Assembly: GCA_014799665.1 (NCBI GenBank)
Contig: JAAVHP010000010.1
Span: 66,993 to 130,992, forward strand
From: Clostridiales bacterium
GTDB taxonomy: Bacteria; Bacillota; Clostridia; Christensenellales; Pumilibacteraceae
DNA length: 64,000 bases
Reading direction: 5' to 3'
Under the pieces are notes generated by a model. The model had not been told where the DNA came from, did no database searches, and was given only the letters and a program-made list of their open reading frames with translations. The translations under genes and the position numbers were made by a program. Shown piece by piece: positions 25,950 through 36,200 of this stretch (position 1 is its first letter; every line of letters begins with the position of its first letter).

Positions 25950-25978
25950 ATTGTATCACACTTCATACGGGGTGTCAA
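25950..25978 (-). promoter_or_regulatory. Promoter of the flavodoxin gene, -35 supplied by the repeat element
   Basis: Minus strand: TTGACA (25978-25973), 17 nt, TACAAT (25955-25950). The -35 hexamer is part of the terminal inverted repeat GGGTTGACACCCC of the element at 25968-26249, while the -10 lies outside it. Confidence 0.75.
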
Positions 25979-26249
25979 CCCATGTAGAACACTTTAATAA
26001 GCGCGTTTATTCGGCTCTTTTCCGCCTTATCTCGTTCGACGTAGCGCCGAGGCTACGACTTCACTCGATAAGTCGACAAATGGCTCGAAAAACGCAGCTT
26101 ATAAAGCGAGCATTTTTGCATAGCAAATCGGGGGCTTAGACAAGGCAAAGCCCGAAGCATTAGCCTTAGGTCGGCTATGCAAGGGCTTTAACGCAGTATA
26201 ACGCACGATTTGCCCGCAAAAATGTGTTCTACTCGGGTTGACATCCCGT
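25968..26249 (-). mobile_element. ~282-bp TIR-bounded palindromic element, copy A (MITE-like)
   Basis: The ends are inverted repeats: GGTGTCAACCCATGTAGAAC on the left against GATGTCAACCCGAGTAGAAC read from the right. Inside are two long arms. One is closed by CATTTTTGC...GCAAATCG pairing with CGATTTGC...GCAAAAATG. It has no open reading frame of note. Copies B (59196) and C (63559) have the same layout in the opposite orientation, and B is clearly homologous along its whole length. Confidence 0.8.
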
Positions 26250-26273
26250 CTAAATTTCAAGCGTTGTAGCCGA

Positions 26274-27761
26274 TTATTTGGATATTAAATCGTTATACAT
26301 GGCGATATACTCTTTTGCGCTCGCCCCCCAAGAGAAATCGGTACGCATGGCGCGATCGACTAAGCCTTCCCACTTATCGTGGTAATCGTTATACAGCCCT
26401 AGCGCGCGGTCGACGGCATTAAGCAAATCGTCGGCGGCGTACCGCGCGAACTTATACCCATTGCCGAAATCACCGTTGTACGCGTCCGTTATGCTGTCTT
26501 TAAGCCCGCCCGTTTCGCGCACTATCGGGATAGTCCCGTAGCGGCACGCCATCATCTGACTGAGTCCGCACGGCTCGCTGTGACTGGGCATAAGGAATAT
26601 ATCCGCGCCCGAATATATCTTGTGCGACATATCGGTATTGAACGCAATTACGGCGCGAAGCTTGTCGCCGAATACGTCTTGAAGATACCTAAAATAATTT
26701 TCGTAATCGCTCTCGCCCGTGCCGAGCAGTATAAACTGAATATCGTGCGACAGCATTTCGGTCATAGCGGCTTTTACTATATCCAAGCCCTTATGCGAAG
26801 CAAGTCGCGTTATCATGGCAATGATAGGAACGTCCGCTCTTACGGGCAGTCCGAGCATTTTTTGTAATTCCGCTTTACATACCGCCTTGCCCGATTTGTC
26901 CTTTACAGAGTAATGCGCGAACAGCGCGGGATTCTTCTCTGGGTTGTACGCTTCGGTATTCACGCCGTTGAGTATGCCTTTCAGCTTGTGCTCGTTGCGG
27001 CAAAGATCCCAATCGAGCGTGCGCCCGTACTCCTGCGTGAGTATTTCCTTGGCGTACGTCGGGCTGACCGTCGTTACCATATCGGCATAGTCTATCGCGC
27101 CTTTCATAAGATTGATTTCGCCGAAATGCTCTATGCTTCCAAACTCATGCTCGGGTATGCCGAACACGTCGCCTATCGCCGCGCGGTTGAACCAGCCCTG
27201 GTATTCTATATTGTGAATAGTGTATACCGTCTTAATTCCTTTGAACCCGTCGGTGTACATATAGAACAATTTATAATAGATAGGAACTAGCGCAGTCTGC
27301 CAATCGTTGCAGTGCAATATATCGGGCATGAAGTCGAGCCGAGGTAATAGGTCTATTACCGCCTTACAGAAGAACGCGAACCGTTCGCCGTCGTCGCCGT
27401 GACCGTACAGCCTGTCGCGCTTAAAGTAATACTCGTTGTCTATAAAGTAGTAAACGGTATTGCCCTCTTGTATCTTGAACAAGCCACAATACTGTCTGCG
27501 CCAAGACAGCTCCACAAAAGTCCAACATACGAACTGCAATTCATTGCGCCGTTTCTCGGGGAAGCTGCCGTACAACGGAAGTATTACTCTTGCTTCGTAC
27601 TCGCCGCTTTCGTTTATCGCTTTGGGAAGGCTGCCCATGACTTCGCCCAGTCCACCAGTACCCGCGAACGGGAACGCTTCCGACGCGACGAACAGTATTT
27701 TCTTTTTATCTATCGGCTTTGCTTTCGCCGCCGATTTCGTTGCTTGCTTTTTAGCTGCCAT
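26274..27761 (-). CDS. glgA: Glycogen synthase GlgA
   Basis: A 495-residue GT5 glycosyltransferase that extends glycogen from ADP-glucose. The N-terminal domain has KKILFVASEAFPFAGTGGLG; the Lys-Thr-Gly-Gly loop of the family appears here as AGTGGLG. The C-terminal nucleotide domain has ITRLASHKGLDIV and MPSHSEPCGLSQMMACRYGT with the catalytic Glu. About 20 extra residues precede the fold (MAAKKQATKSAAKAKPIDKK). It is the last gene of the glucan-glycogen cluster, 8 bases after glgD. Confidence 0.95.
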   Translation of the reverse strand: MAAKKQATKSAAKAKPIDKKKILFVASEAFPFAGTGGLGEVMGSLPKAINESGEYEARVILPLYGSFPEKRRNELQFVCWTFVELSWRRQYCGLFKIQEGNTVYYFIDNEYYFKRDRLYGHGDDGERFAFFCKAVIDLLPRLDFMPDILHCNDWQTALVPIYYKLFYMYTDGFKGIKTVYTIHNIEYQGWFNRAAIGDVFGIPEHEFGSIEHFGEINLMKGAIDYADMVTTVSPTYAKEILTQEYGRTLDWDLCRNEHKLKGILNGVNTEAYNPEKNPALFAHYSVKDKSGKAVCKAELQKMLGLPVRADVPIIAMITRLASHKGLDIVKAAMTEMLSHDIQFILLGTGESDYENYFRYLQDVFGDKLRAVIAFNTDMSHKIYSGADIFLMPSHSEPCGLSQMMACRYGTIPIVRETGGLKDSITDAYNGDFGNGYKFARYAADDLLNAVDRALGLYNDYHDKWEGLVDRAMRTDFSWGASAKEYIAMYNDLISK

Positions 27762-27769
27762 ATTAACTC

Positions 27770-28879
27770 CTATATAACTGCGTGCTTAGATATGAAGTAC
27801 GGATGCGTTTCGTGCCCCGACAGCGTTCTGCCGTCGAGCACGGTCACCTGCTTATCCGCGATAACGCAGTTAAGACTGCTGCCCTCGCATATCGTCGTGT
27901 CTTGGAAAATTATAGAGTTGGTTATCTTCGCGCCTTTTGCGATCTTTACGCCGCGGAACAAAATCGAATTGCTCACCTCGCCCTGTATGTCGCAGCCGTC
28001 GGCTATGAGCGAATTGGATACTACGGCGCTGCTGCCTATGCGGCAGGGCGCGCTGTCGCGTACCTTAGTGTAGATATTCGCGCCGTCGCGGTAGAACAGC
28101 TCGTCGCGTATCTCCTTGTTAAGAAGTTCAAGCGAGTGCTTGTAATAGTTACCTATGCTGTCTATGTTCGCGAAGTATCCGTCCTGCATATACGCGTAGA
28201 TCGCGTACTTCTTGCATCCGCCGGCGAGTATGTCGCCGGTAAAGCTTGTATACCCGAGCTCGGTCGCGGTGTCCAAAAGGTTCAAGAGGAACTTGCGGTT
28301 CATTACGAAGATATTCCCGAAAACGATCTTCTCGCCGCTCGCCTTGCTCGTGTTGGTTACGCCTATGACCCTATTCTCGCTATCTACTTCGATTATTGTG
28401 CGCGCCTTAAAGTTAGTAAGGTTCTTTCTGCGCGCGACGAGCGTTATATCCGCGTGAGTATCTATATGCGCCTGAACAACGTTTGCAAGGTTCATATTGC
28501 ATACGTTATCGCAATCGCTGAATATTACGTAGTCCTCGTCGCAGTGACGCAAAAACTGTTCTATATTCTTTATCGCGCCGAGACGGTGACTGTACAAGTC
28601 TTTATCCCCGCCGCCGTACGGGGGAAGAATAATAAGCCCGCCGTTCTTGCGCGAAAGATCCCAATGCTTGCCGCTGCCCACGTGGTCCATTAACGATTGA
28701 TAGTTGTTTTTGGTAATAACGCCGACTTTGGAAATACCGCTGTTCACCATATTGGACAACACGAAGTCTATTAGCCTGAACCTGCCGCCGAACGGCACCG
28801 AAGCGATCGACCTTACAGCGGTAAGCTCGCCTATATCCCTGTCGTGAAGGTTACCGAAAATTATGCCGAGTGTTTTCAT
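27770..28879 (-). CDS. glgD: GlgD, regulatory subunit-type ADP-glucose pyrophosphorylase
   Basis: A 369-residue homologue of GlgC in the nucleotidyltransferase plus left-handed beta-helix family. The N-terminal nucleotide loop is degenerate (GIIFGNLHDRDIGELTAVRS instead of GGxGTRL), as usual for GlgD, which modulates GlgC rather than catalysing strongly. FRLIDFVLSNMVNSGISKVG and the hexapeptide repeats near the C-terminus fit. AAGGAG precedes the ATG. It is separated from glgC by a 126-nt repeat element. Confidence 0.92.
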   Translation of the reverse strand: MKTLGIIFGNLHDRDIGELTAVRSIASVPFGGRFRLIDFVLSNMVNSGISKVGVITKNNYQSLMDHVGSGKHWDLSRKNGGLIILPPYGGGDKDLYSHRLGAIKNIEQFLRHCDEDYVIFSDCDNVCNMNLANVVQAHIDTHADITLVARRKNLTNFKARTIIEVDSENRVIGVTNTSKASGEKIVFGNIFVMNRKFLLNLLDTATELGYTSFTGDILAGGCKKYAIYAYMQDGYFANIDSIGNYYKHSLELLNKEIRDELFYRDGANIYTKVRDSAPCRIGSSAVVSNSLIADGCDIQGEVSNSILFRGVKIAKGAKITNSIIFQDTTICEGSSLNCVIADKQVTVLDGRTLSGHETHPYFISKHAVI

Positions 28880-28906
28880 TAATTATCTCCTTGTCACAAA
28901 AAGCTC

Positions 28907-29032
28907 TTGAAAGCGCAGTCGCGCGTCAGGTGGGCAGCAGTTGGCGAGGTGGCGACGGGAGTGTACATAAACGTACATGACCAAGCCGCCGAGCCAAACG
29001 CAGCCCGCATCACGCGATGAATGCGCTTTCAA
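28907..29032 (-). repeat. 126-nt palindromic 3'-end element, copy 3
   Basis: Between glgC and glgD. Minus-strand arms TTGAAAGCGC (29032-29023) and GCGCTTTCAA (28916-28907) are perfectly complementary and unlike the other copies. The central hairpin is TGTAC/GTACA where other copies have TGTAG/CTACA, a compensatory pair change. The glgC stop codon (29031-29029) lies within the left arm. Length equals copy 1. Confidence 0.85.
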
Positions 29033-30219
29033 GCGTGCCCTCCGTTGTCCACTATATCGCCCGAGCCTACCTTTGTCCCGCGACGGATCTGCGAATTCCT
29101 GCCGACGAGCGCGATATGCGTCTTGTCCGACTGCTCGTCGCCGACCGTCGCGTTGTCGCCTATTACCACGTTCTCGTCGATCATGCCGTAGCTGATTTTA
29201 ACGTTCTTGCCGATAACGGAGCCTTGCATAACAATACTGTTCTCGATCACCGCGCCCTGCTTTACAGTCACGCCCTCGCCTATTACCGAGTTGATGACCG
29301 TGCCGTAGATCTCGCAGCCCGTAGTCATGATCGAGTTGACGAACTTGCCCGTCTTGCCTATGTACGACGGCGGAAGCGGTTGGTTCCGCGAATATATCTT
29401 GAACGACGGATCGTCGAGGTCGAACGTCGGCTTGTCACCGAGAAGGTCCATATTCGCTTCCCAAAGGCTTGTGACCGTGCCGACGTCCTTCCAGTACCCG
29501 TCGAACTGGTACGCGAACATTCTGCACTTTTTGCCGAGCATATTGGGAATTATATTCTTGCCGAAATCGTTAGAAGAATTTTTATCCGCTTCGTCGGCGA
29601 CGAGCTCTTTTACGAGCACGTCCTTTTTGAAGATATACACGCCCATGCTTGCGTGATTGCTCTTAGGGTTCTTCGGCTTCTCCTCGAACGACTTGATGCT
29701 CTTGTCCTCGGCGTAGTCCATTATGCCGAAGCGGCTCGCCTCGTCTTTGGGCACGTCGATGACCGCGATCGTACAGTCCGCATCGTGCGCGATATGCTCG
29801 GCGAGCATTTTCGAGTAGTCCATTTTGTAAATATGGTCGCCCGATAAAATGAGCACGTGCTCGGAGTCGTACTCGTTAAGGAAATGGATATTCTGGTATA
29901 TAGCGTTTGCAGTGCCCTTGTACCACTCGCTGCCGTGCTTGCCCTGGTACGGCGGAAGCGTGTGAACGCCGCCGTAGCTTCTGTCGAGGTCCCACGGCTC
30001 GCCGTTACCTACGTACTCGTTGAGTATGAGCGGCTGGTACTGAGTCAGTACGCCTACGGTATCTATGCCCGAGTTCGTGCAGTTGCTGAGCGGAAAATCT
30101 ATAATGCGGTACTTCGCGCCGAACGACACCGCAGGCTTCGCCACGCTGTTGGTAAGCGCGAAAAGCCGCGTGCCCTGCCCGCCCGCCAAAAGCATAGCTA
30201 TGCACTTTTTCTTTTTCAT
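29029..30219 (-). CDS. glgC: Glucose-1-phosphate adenylyltransferase GlgC
   Basis: A 396-residue enzyme making ADP-glucose from glucose-1-phosphate and [23 protein letters not shown] is the nucleotide loop, [16 protein letters not shown] and [16 protein letters not shown] follow, [20 protein letters not shown] carries sugar-phosphate contacts, and hexapeptide repeats end the protein. AAGGAG lies before the ATG. It follows the sugar ATPase and a membrane protein in the glucan cluster. Confidence 0.96.
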   Translation of the reverse strand: MKKKKCIAMLLAGGQGTRLFALTNSVAKPAVSFGAKYRIIDFPLSNCTNSGIDTVGVLTQYQPLILNEYVGNGEPWDLDRSYGGVHTLPPYQGKHGSEWYKGTANAIYQNIHFLNEYDSEHVLILSGDHIYKMDYSKMLAEHIAHDADCTIAVIDVPKDEASRFGIMDYAEDKSIKSFEEKPKNPKSNHASMGVYIFKKDVLVKELVADEADKNSSNDFGKNIIPNMLGKKCRMFAYQFDGYWKDVGTVTSLWEANMDLLGDKPTFDLDDPSFKIYSRNQPLPPSYIGKTGKFVNSIMTTGCEIYGTVINSVIGEGVTVKQGAVIENSIVMQGSVIGKNVKISYGMIDENVVIGDNATVGDEQSDKTHIALVGRNSQIRRGTKVGSGDIVDNGGHA

Positions 30220-30239
30220 TGTTTATCTCCTTAAAGGAA

Positions 30240-31499
30240 TTATATTTCGGGCGACGGCTCGCCGTCGTCTTTTTCGGTCTCGGTCACTTTTCTGTTGAGA
30301 AGCGTTTCGGTAACAAGGAATACGATCGTTCTCACAGCAAGAACGCCGCCGTAGATAATGAGCGGCAAAACGTTGAGAGTATTGCTCGAAACGAAGAACC
30401 CGCAAACAAACACCGCTAGCGCGGTAAGCAATGACGATACCGCAAGATACGAGCATTCGATCTTAATGCAAAGGGAAAGCTTCTTTTGCTGTTCGTTCTT
30501 TTTAATAACGAAAAAGAGCTTCATGAGTAGCGCAAGCACGAACGGTATAAACGCGATAAGCGGTATGTACTTGCAGGTGTTCATCAAGTAGATATTGGCG
30601 CTCGTCGACACCGAAGAACGGAACACGTCTTTAATAAACCCGTCGACCTTGTCCGCCGACAAAACGCCGCTCTCCGCGCTCGTGTACGAACCGTAAAATG
30701 TGACGGAAAGCCCGCCGTCGGTATCGAAGAAGCCGAAAAGAACGTCCGCGAACACGAACGTGCTTTTCCGTATATCGTTACTGTTAAGATAGTTTCGATA
30801 ATAGTAGCTTCTGAGCAGCGGAACATCTCCCGCGCGCTCATAGGCGGAAATATCGGGATAATAGGTCTGAATATAGAGCGTGTACACTTTAAGCGCGTAA
30901 TCGTCCGCCGACAGATCGTTCTTGACGGAAACAAGCTCGGCGTATTGCTTCTTTACGCTTTCGTCCTCGTGCGCGCTTAAATAATTCTCGTAGCCCGATA
31001 CGAGCTCGTCGGTTAGAGTGAGCTCGTTAGGCGTGTAGCGCAGTTTAAAATCGTAATCGCTTTTTTGCTCGTTAGGCAAAGCAAGATACTCGTTGTATGT
31101 AATCTCTTGCTCGCCGTTTTTTAAAATACAATAGGCTTCGAAATCGTCAAGGGCGAACGAGGAACGGGTGTCTACTATGAGCGTATATCCGTTACTGCCG
31201 TATACCTTCGCGTCGCTTTCGCTAAGCGAAGTATTAACTACTTGCTCGGTATAAACGTTTCCGTCTTCAACCGAAAGCTGCAAGTTGTCCGCCGCGTTTT
31301 GTAGGAATGACTTATACTCCGTCGCATTGCCGTAGTGCGTGTAAAAGGACACCGTATTGGCGGCAAGCACTCCGCAAAAGATAAAGACGAGCGTCAGCAC
31401 AAAGCCCAACACGCAGTTCATTACGCCGCGCTCCTTCGCACCTTTTGCTATTTTATCGGAAAAGAAACTCAGCCCGAAAAATTTAAGCCATTCTTTCAT
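30240..31499 (-). CDS. DUF1189-like membrane protein
   Basis: A 419-residue protein of unknown function. One N-terminal helix (VLGFVLTLVFIFCGVLAANT) is followed by about 230 extracytoplasmic residues, then about four C-terminal helices and a charged tail. The layout resembles DUF1189-type proteins found near sugar ABC genes. It begins 4 bases after the msmX-like stop and ends 20 bases before glgC, so it is part of the cluster; a role in the transporter or its regulation is only a guess. Confidence 0.6.
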   Translation of the reverse strand: MKEWLKFFGLSFFSDKIAKGAKERGVMNCVLGFVLTLVFIFCGVLAANTVSFYTHYGNATEYKSFLQNAADNLQLSVEDGNVYTEQVVNTSLSESDAKVYGSNGYTLIVDTRSSFALDDFEAYCILKNGEQEITYNEYLALPNEQKSDYDFKLRYTPNELTLTDELVSGYENYLSAHEDESVKKQYAELVSVKNDLSADDYALKVYTLYIQTYYPDISAYERAGDVPLLRSYYYRNYLNSNDIRKSTFVFADVLFGFFDTDGGLSVTFYGSYTSAESGVLSADKVDGFIKDVFRSSVSTSANIYLMNTCKYIPLIAFIPFVLALLMKLFFVIKKNEQQKKLSLCIKIECSYLAVSSLLTALAVFVCGFFVSSNTLNVLPLIIYGGVLAVRTIVFLVTETLLNRKVTETEKDDGEPSPEI

Positions 31500-31503
31500 T
31501 AAA

Positions 31504-33252
31504 CTACCTTGTCGTCTTTTTTGCCCCCGCGGTCGGCTTCGCCTTGGCAGCGGTCGACTTTGCCTTAGCGGCAGGTTTTGCCTTTTTGGGTTCTTCCGCT
31601 ATCTCGGGTTCTTCCGCCTTTTGGGGCTCCGCAACCGCTTCGGGCTCTACGGCGTTGCCGTACTCTCTATTCATTATAGACTTTTCTGAAATTTTGTCAA
31701 ACAAATGAACGTTACGTTCGTTAAAAGATACGCAAACCTTGTCGCCCGACTCGAAATCGTTGCGGCCCGATACGCTTATAATGGTATTGGGGCTGTCGTC
31801 GGTGAGCTTAACGAACATCTGCGTGACGCTGCCCAAAACCTCTTTTACAACGAGCGAGGTCTCGACGCTCTTGTCGGTTTTCTCGGTCTCAACGGACAGG
31901 TGCTCGCCGCGCATACCGAGCGTTACCTCGTGGCTCTCGCCGTCGAGATACTCGGGCTCGATGCCGCGAAGCTTAGCGAGGTCGAACGCAACGGTCTGAC
32001 CGTTAGCAAAAGTCGTTTCGAGCTTGTTCTTGTTCTTTTTGATCGTGACGTCGAAGAAGTTCATCTGCGGCGTGCCGATAAAGCCCGCAACGAATTTATT
32101 ATCGGGGAAGTCGAAAAGATTAGTCGGCGTATCAATCTGCTGAACGATACCGAGCTTCATAACGACGATACGCGTACCCATGGTCATAGCCTCGACCTGG
32201 TCGTGGGTAACGTAGATAAACGTGGTTTTAAGCTCTTGGTGAAGCTTGACTATCTCGTAACGCATACTCGCGCGGAGCTTGGCGTCGAGGTTAGAAAGCG
32301 GCTCGTCCAAAAGGAAAACCTTCGGTCCGCGAACCATGGCACGCCCAAGCGCAATACGCTGACGCTGACCGCCCGACATTTCGGCGGGCTTGTTGTCGAG
32401 AAGTTCCTCTATATCGAGGATCTTCGCCGCCCACTGGACCTTTTCCTTGATCGCCTCTTTGGGCATACGTTTAAGCTTGTAAACGGGTACGGGCGTTTTG
32501 GAATAGTATTCGATATCGCGCTCGAACGAAGCTTTGCGCTCGTTAAGCGACGGGATATTTTCTATCTCGATCTTAATCGCGCGGAGCTCGTCCACCACGG
32601 CTTCGAGCTGTTTCTTGATCTTGTTCTTGTCGGCAGCCTTTGCGTCTTGCTTATCGGCAAAAGCGGCAAGCTCGCGTTCGAGCGAAGCCTTTTTCTCTTT
32701 AAGCGCGGGAACGGTCTGCTTGTCGCGCTCGACGGCTTCGAGATCGGCTATGACGTTGGCGAGCTCGCGTTTAAGCCGCTTCACTTTCTTCTCGTCGATA
32801 GCGAGTACGGGGTTGCCGTTCTCGTCCACCCTGGCAACGTGGATCTTGCGCATTTTCAGCGCGAACTCTATATTCTGCTGCGCCGTCATGTGCGGATAGA
32901 GCGCGTAGCTTTGGAACACCATGGCGATATCCCTTTCCTTGGGCGCAATATCGTTCATAAGAACGCCGTCTATGTACAGCTCGCCCGCCGAAATATCTTC
33001 AAGACCGGCGATCATTCTTATGGTAGTCGACTTGCCACAGCCGGACGGACCGACGAAAACGATGAACTCGCCGTCCTCGATCTCCATATTGAAATCCTTG
33101 ACCGCAACGAAGTTCCCCGAACGCTTTTCTACGGCGGGTTTTTGTTCCTCTTTCTTTCTTATCTTATTGATAAGCGCCTTTACGGGGCGTTTTTTGGACT
33201 TCTGCCTGCCGGTATAAACCTTGTAAACGTGTTTAAGCGATAAACCTGCCAT
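31504..33252 (-). CDS. MsmX/UgpC-like sugar ABC ATPase with coiled-coil insertion
   Basis: A 582-residue ATPase expected to energise the oligosaccharide permeases encoded upstream. Walker A GPSGCGKST lies near residue 72, signature MSGGQRQR near 290, Walker B VFLLDEPLSNLDAK near 312, and a C-terminal TOBE-type domain follows. Between the Q-loop region (FALKMRK, about 130) and the usual KRMPKEAIKEKV (about 260) lies an extra ~120 residues rich in Lys, Glu and Leu, predicted as coiled coil. Short extensions also occur at about 12-45 and at the C-terminus (KPAAKAKSTAAKAKPTAGAK). Common family members have about 370 residues. Confidence 0.88.
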   Translation of the reverse strand: MAGLSLKHVYKVYTGRQKSKKRPVKALINKIRKKEEQKPAVEKRSGNFVAVKDFNMEIEDGEFIVFVGPSGCGKSTTIRMIAGLEDISAGELYIDGVLMNDIAPKERDIAMVFQSYALYPHMTAQQNIEFALKMRKIHVARVDENGNPVLAIDEKKVKRLKRELANVIADLEAVERDKQTVPALKEKKASLERELAAFADKQDAKAADKNKIKKQLEAVVDELRAIKIEIENIPSLNERKASFERDIEYYSKTPVPVYKLKRMPKEAIKEKVQWAAKILDIEELLDNKPAEMSGGQRQRIALGRAMVRGPKVFLLDEPLSNLDAKLRASMRYEIVKLHQELKTTFIYVTHDQVEAMTMGTRIVVMKLGIVQQIDTPTNLFDFPDNKFVAGFIGTPQMNFFDVTIKKNKNKLETTFANGQTVAFDLAKLRGIEPEYLDGESHEVTLGMRGEHLSVETEKTDKSVETSLVVKEVLGSVTQMFVKLTDDSPNTIISVSGRNDFESGDKVCVSFNERNVHLFDKISEKSIMNREYGNAVEPEAVAEPQKAEEPEIAEEPKKAKPAAKAKSTAAKAKPTAGAKKTTR

Positions 33253-33269
33253 GATGATGCTCCTTGATT

Positions 33270-36200
33270 TTAGTTGAAATTATATACTTCCAATTCGTAG
33301 ATTGAATAGCCGTAAGTGGTGGTGCGCGAAATGCCCTCTATGCGAATGTACTTAGCGTTCATTATCGTCGACGGCGTAACGTAATCGGTGCGCGCGCCCT
33401 GCGAATAATTACCGTGGAAAACCTCCGTCCAGTCGCCGTCCGCGCCCGTTTGCGAAAGGTAGACCTTGTACTCCTTAGCCGAAGCCGCTTCCCAATATAT
33501 GCGCAATTGATAAATCGTAGTAGGCTCGGCAAGCTCGACTTGCAGCCACGCCTCGTCGCCGTCCGCATGGCGCGATTCCCAGCGCGTGTCCATGCTGCCG
33601 TCAACGGCGTTAGAAACGATATTCTCGGCGTTCTCGGTGCTCGAAGCGGTGGCGGTCATGCCGACGTTCTGCTTGTTGAGCGTGAGCTTTTCGAACCTTA
33701 TACTCGTGATCTCCGCATTACTTCCCGAAACCGTGATAGTATGCTTAAACGACAGCGATACGGGCTCGCTCGCGCAACCGCCTGCGATAGAGCCGAGCTC
33801 AACGTTCTGTCCGTCGATAGCAAGCTTAACTCCGCTCGCGCCCGTGATCTTTATTCTGTAATACGCTTCCTCGCTGCCGAAGGTAAGAAGGTACGACGCC
33901 GAACCGTTCGAGCCGAGCGTGAGTTTGCCGCCCGACATAGTTGCGTTCGTGCTTTCGGCTATGCCGCCGAGCTTAAAGTTTGAAACGTCGGTATAGCTTA
34001 CGAACGAGGTCGTTTGCTCGGTCGGATCGCAGGATACAAGGCTGTTCGCGGGAACGACCGCATACCCTACCTGCTCGCCCTTGGCGTTCTTGAATATTAT
34101 TTTCTTTTCTGCGCCCGTGGGGTTCCAGCAAAGCGCGGTGTACTTTCCGTTCTTTTCGTAGACGGTAGCCGTCGCGCCGTCCGCGGCGTAAATATCGGTC
34201 GAGCGCCCGCCCGTCGTTTTCATGCCGTGGATGAGCCAGTACACGTTGAACTGCTCGGACGTGTTGCCGACGTTCCCCTGCTCGGCGAGCACTTGGTCGT
34301 ACCACTCCAACGCCTCGTCGGGATCGTATATCGCCACGATAGGAATGAATATGTGCTGCCACGCGTGAATTCCGTTATCCTTGGGATCGGTGACTTCCCA
34401 CATGGCTTGGTCCTTACGCATTGCGTCGATAAGCCCTTCGAGCATACCGCGCTCGGACTCATTGAGCGCGTAGCTTGTGAGATACTCCTCGCCGGGGATA
34501 AGATGAATACCGTACATATACAGCGGCTCGCCGTTGAAGAACGTGCCGTAGAAGTTGCTGCCGCCGTACACCTGCCCGACTACGCCGTACGGATAGCTTT
34601 CCGCAAAATCGCCGTAGTAGTTGAACCAATAATGCTTGATCGCGTTGAGCTCGGTCGTGTAGCCGTAGATCGCCGCGGTGCGGATTTGCTCGTTGCCGAC
34701 AGCCGTCGCGTACAAATACGCGCCCACCCAGCTGTTAAGCGCTTCGCCCGCAGACTCTTGGTTGTTGCCGCCGTTGTTGTCGGCGTAGCCGCCCGCCCAG
34801 CCGTGACCGGAGAACGGATCGAAGTTGCGCATATACGGGAACAGCTCGTCGGTGCGGCTGGGGTTCATGTAGTCGCGAATGAGCAGCTCCACCATGTCGC
34901 CCCAGTCTGCGGCGAACTCGGGACGGAACGAAGCGAGCACGCCCGAAGCGAGCGTATAATAACCGTAAGTAAAGTAGTGGTCGGCAAGGTTGACGCCCGC
35001 GCCGAACTCGCTGTTCTTGTAGTACAGCGTGCCCCACTCGCTATCGTAGTAGAAGTACGAATGCTTGTCGTCCACTAGGTCGTCCACGGGATCGTAGGTG
35101 AACCAGTCGACGAGTATATACTCTATCTTGTCGAGGAAGGCGTCGCGAAGATCGGTCGCGCCGATCTGGTCGGCGGCAAGCGCAGCCATTGCCATGGGGT
35201 GAAGGTTTTTGCCCTGCCAGTACGGGTCGCCCGAAATCAAATACTTGCCGGGCGCTTTGTCGCCGCCGTTGTTGTTGTACAGCATGAGCAGTTGATCGTA
35301 CAACACCTGCGACGAATACCCGTCGTCGGTCGGCTCGGTAAAGGTGGGAACGATGCCGTAGAACGTATCGGTAGTCGTAAAGCTGTTGCCCACGAACGAA
35401 CGGCAATCGCCGCGAATGCTCGCGTAAACGTAGCCGCCGTTATAGTCGGACTTAGAAAGCTGATGCGGCATATACGCCGAGTACGCTTCCGCGGAGAAGC
35501 CCGTGCGCATGAGCATTGCGCTTACACGGAACTCGGTGGTAACTTTATTGGTGTCGCCGTCGAAGTCGTACGTGCAGCCCGTATTGATGACGAACGCGTA
35601 GCCGTGCTCGTGAAGTAACGCTACTTCCGCTTTCGGGAAAGCCGCGGAGCTTCTCTCGCCGTATTTGACGGCGTTCTTCTGCGCGACCGCGCCTACCGAC
35701 ATATAATTGCCCTCGGTCATAACGACCGATACACTGTCCTCGCCGCGAATAAAAGTCGTTTTATCAGGCACGGACACTACGTAGTAGCGTTCCTCGTAAA
35801 TCTTGTCGTGCTCGCGCTCCTGTCCGTTAGTATCCTTGTATTTTTGAATACCGCCCTCGTAGCTCGCGTGCGTAAGCACTTTTACGACGATACAGTCGCC
35901 CGTGAAAGTAGAAAGGTTTTCGGTCAATATCTCGTTGCCGTCGATATCGTAGAACCCTATAAAATCTTTTGCGAGCAGTAACGCCTTTTCGGGCTCGGCG
36001 AACAGGCAGTAAGCGTAGAGCGAGCCTTGCGAAAGGAACGCCGTAAGCTTATCCACGCCGCGCCTATCCGTCATTACCGCGCTCATGCCGTAATCGGAAT
36101 AACCCGTTACGCGCACCGTGGCGTTCGCGCCCATGCCCGCGTAACCGACGGCAAGGTCGTGCGCGTCCACGTTGACGGTGTGCGAGCCGTTGCCGGGCAC

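Noticed and set aside
25968..26249. Treating the ~282-bp element only as a conserved regulatory RNA of the downstream gene
   Set aside because: Copy A is in the opposite orientation to B and C relative to the next gene, and TA flanks point to mobility; an RNA role remains possible.
31705..33243. 512-residue plus-strand frame opposite the MsmX-like gene
   Set aside because: Antisense of Walker A, signature and Walker B coding DNA; no motif of its own.
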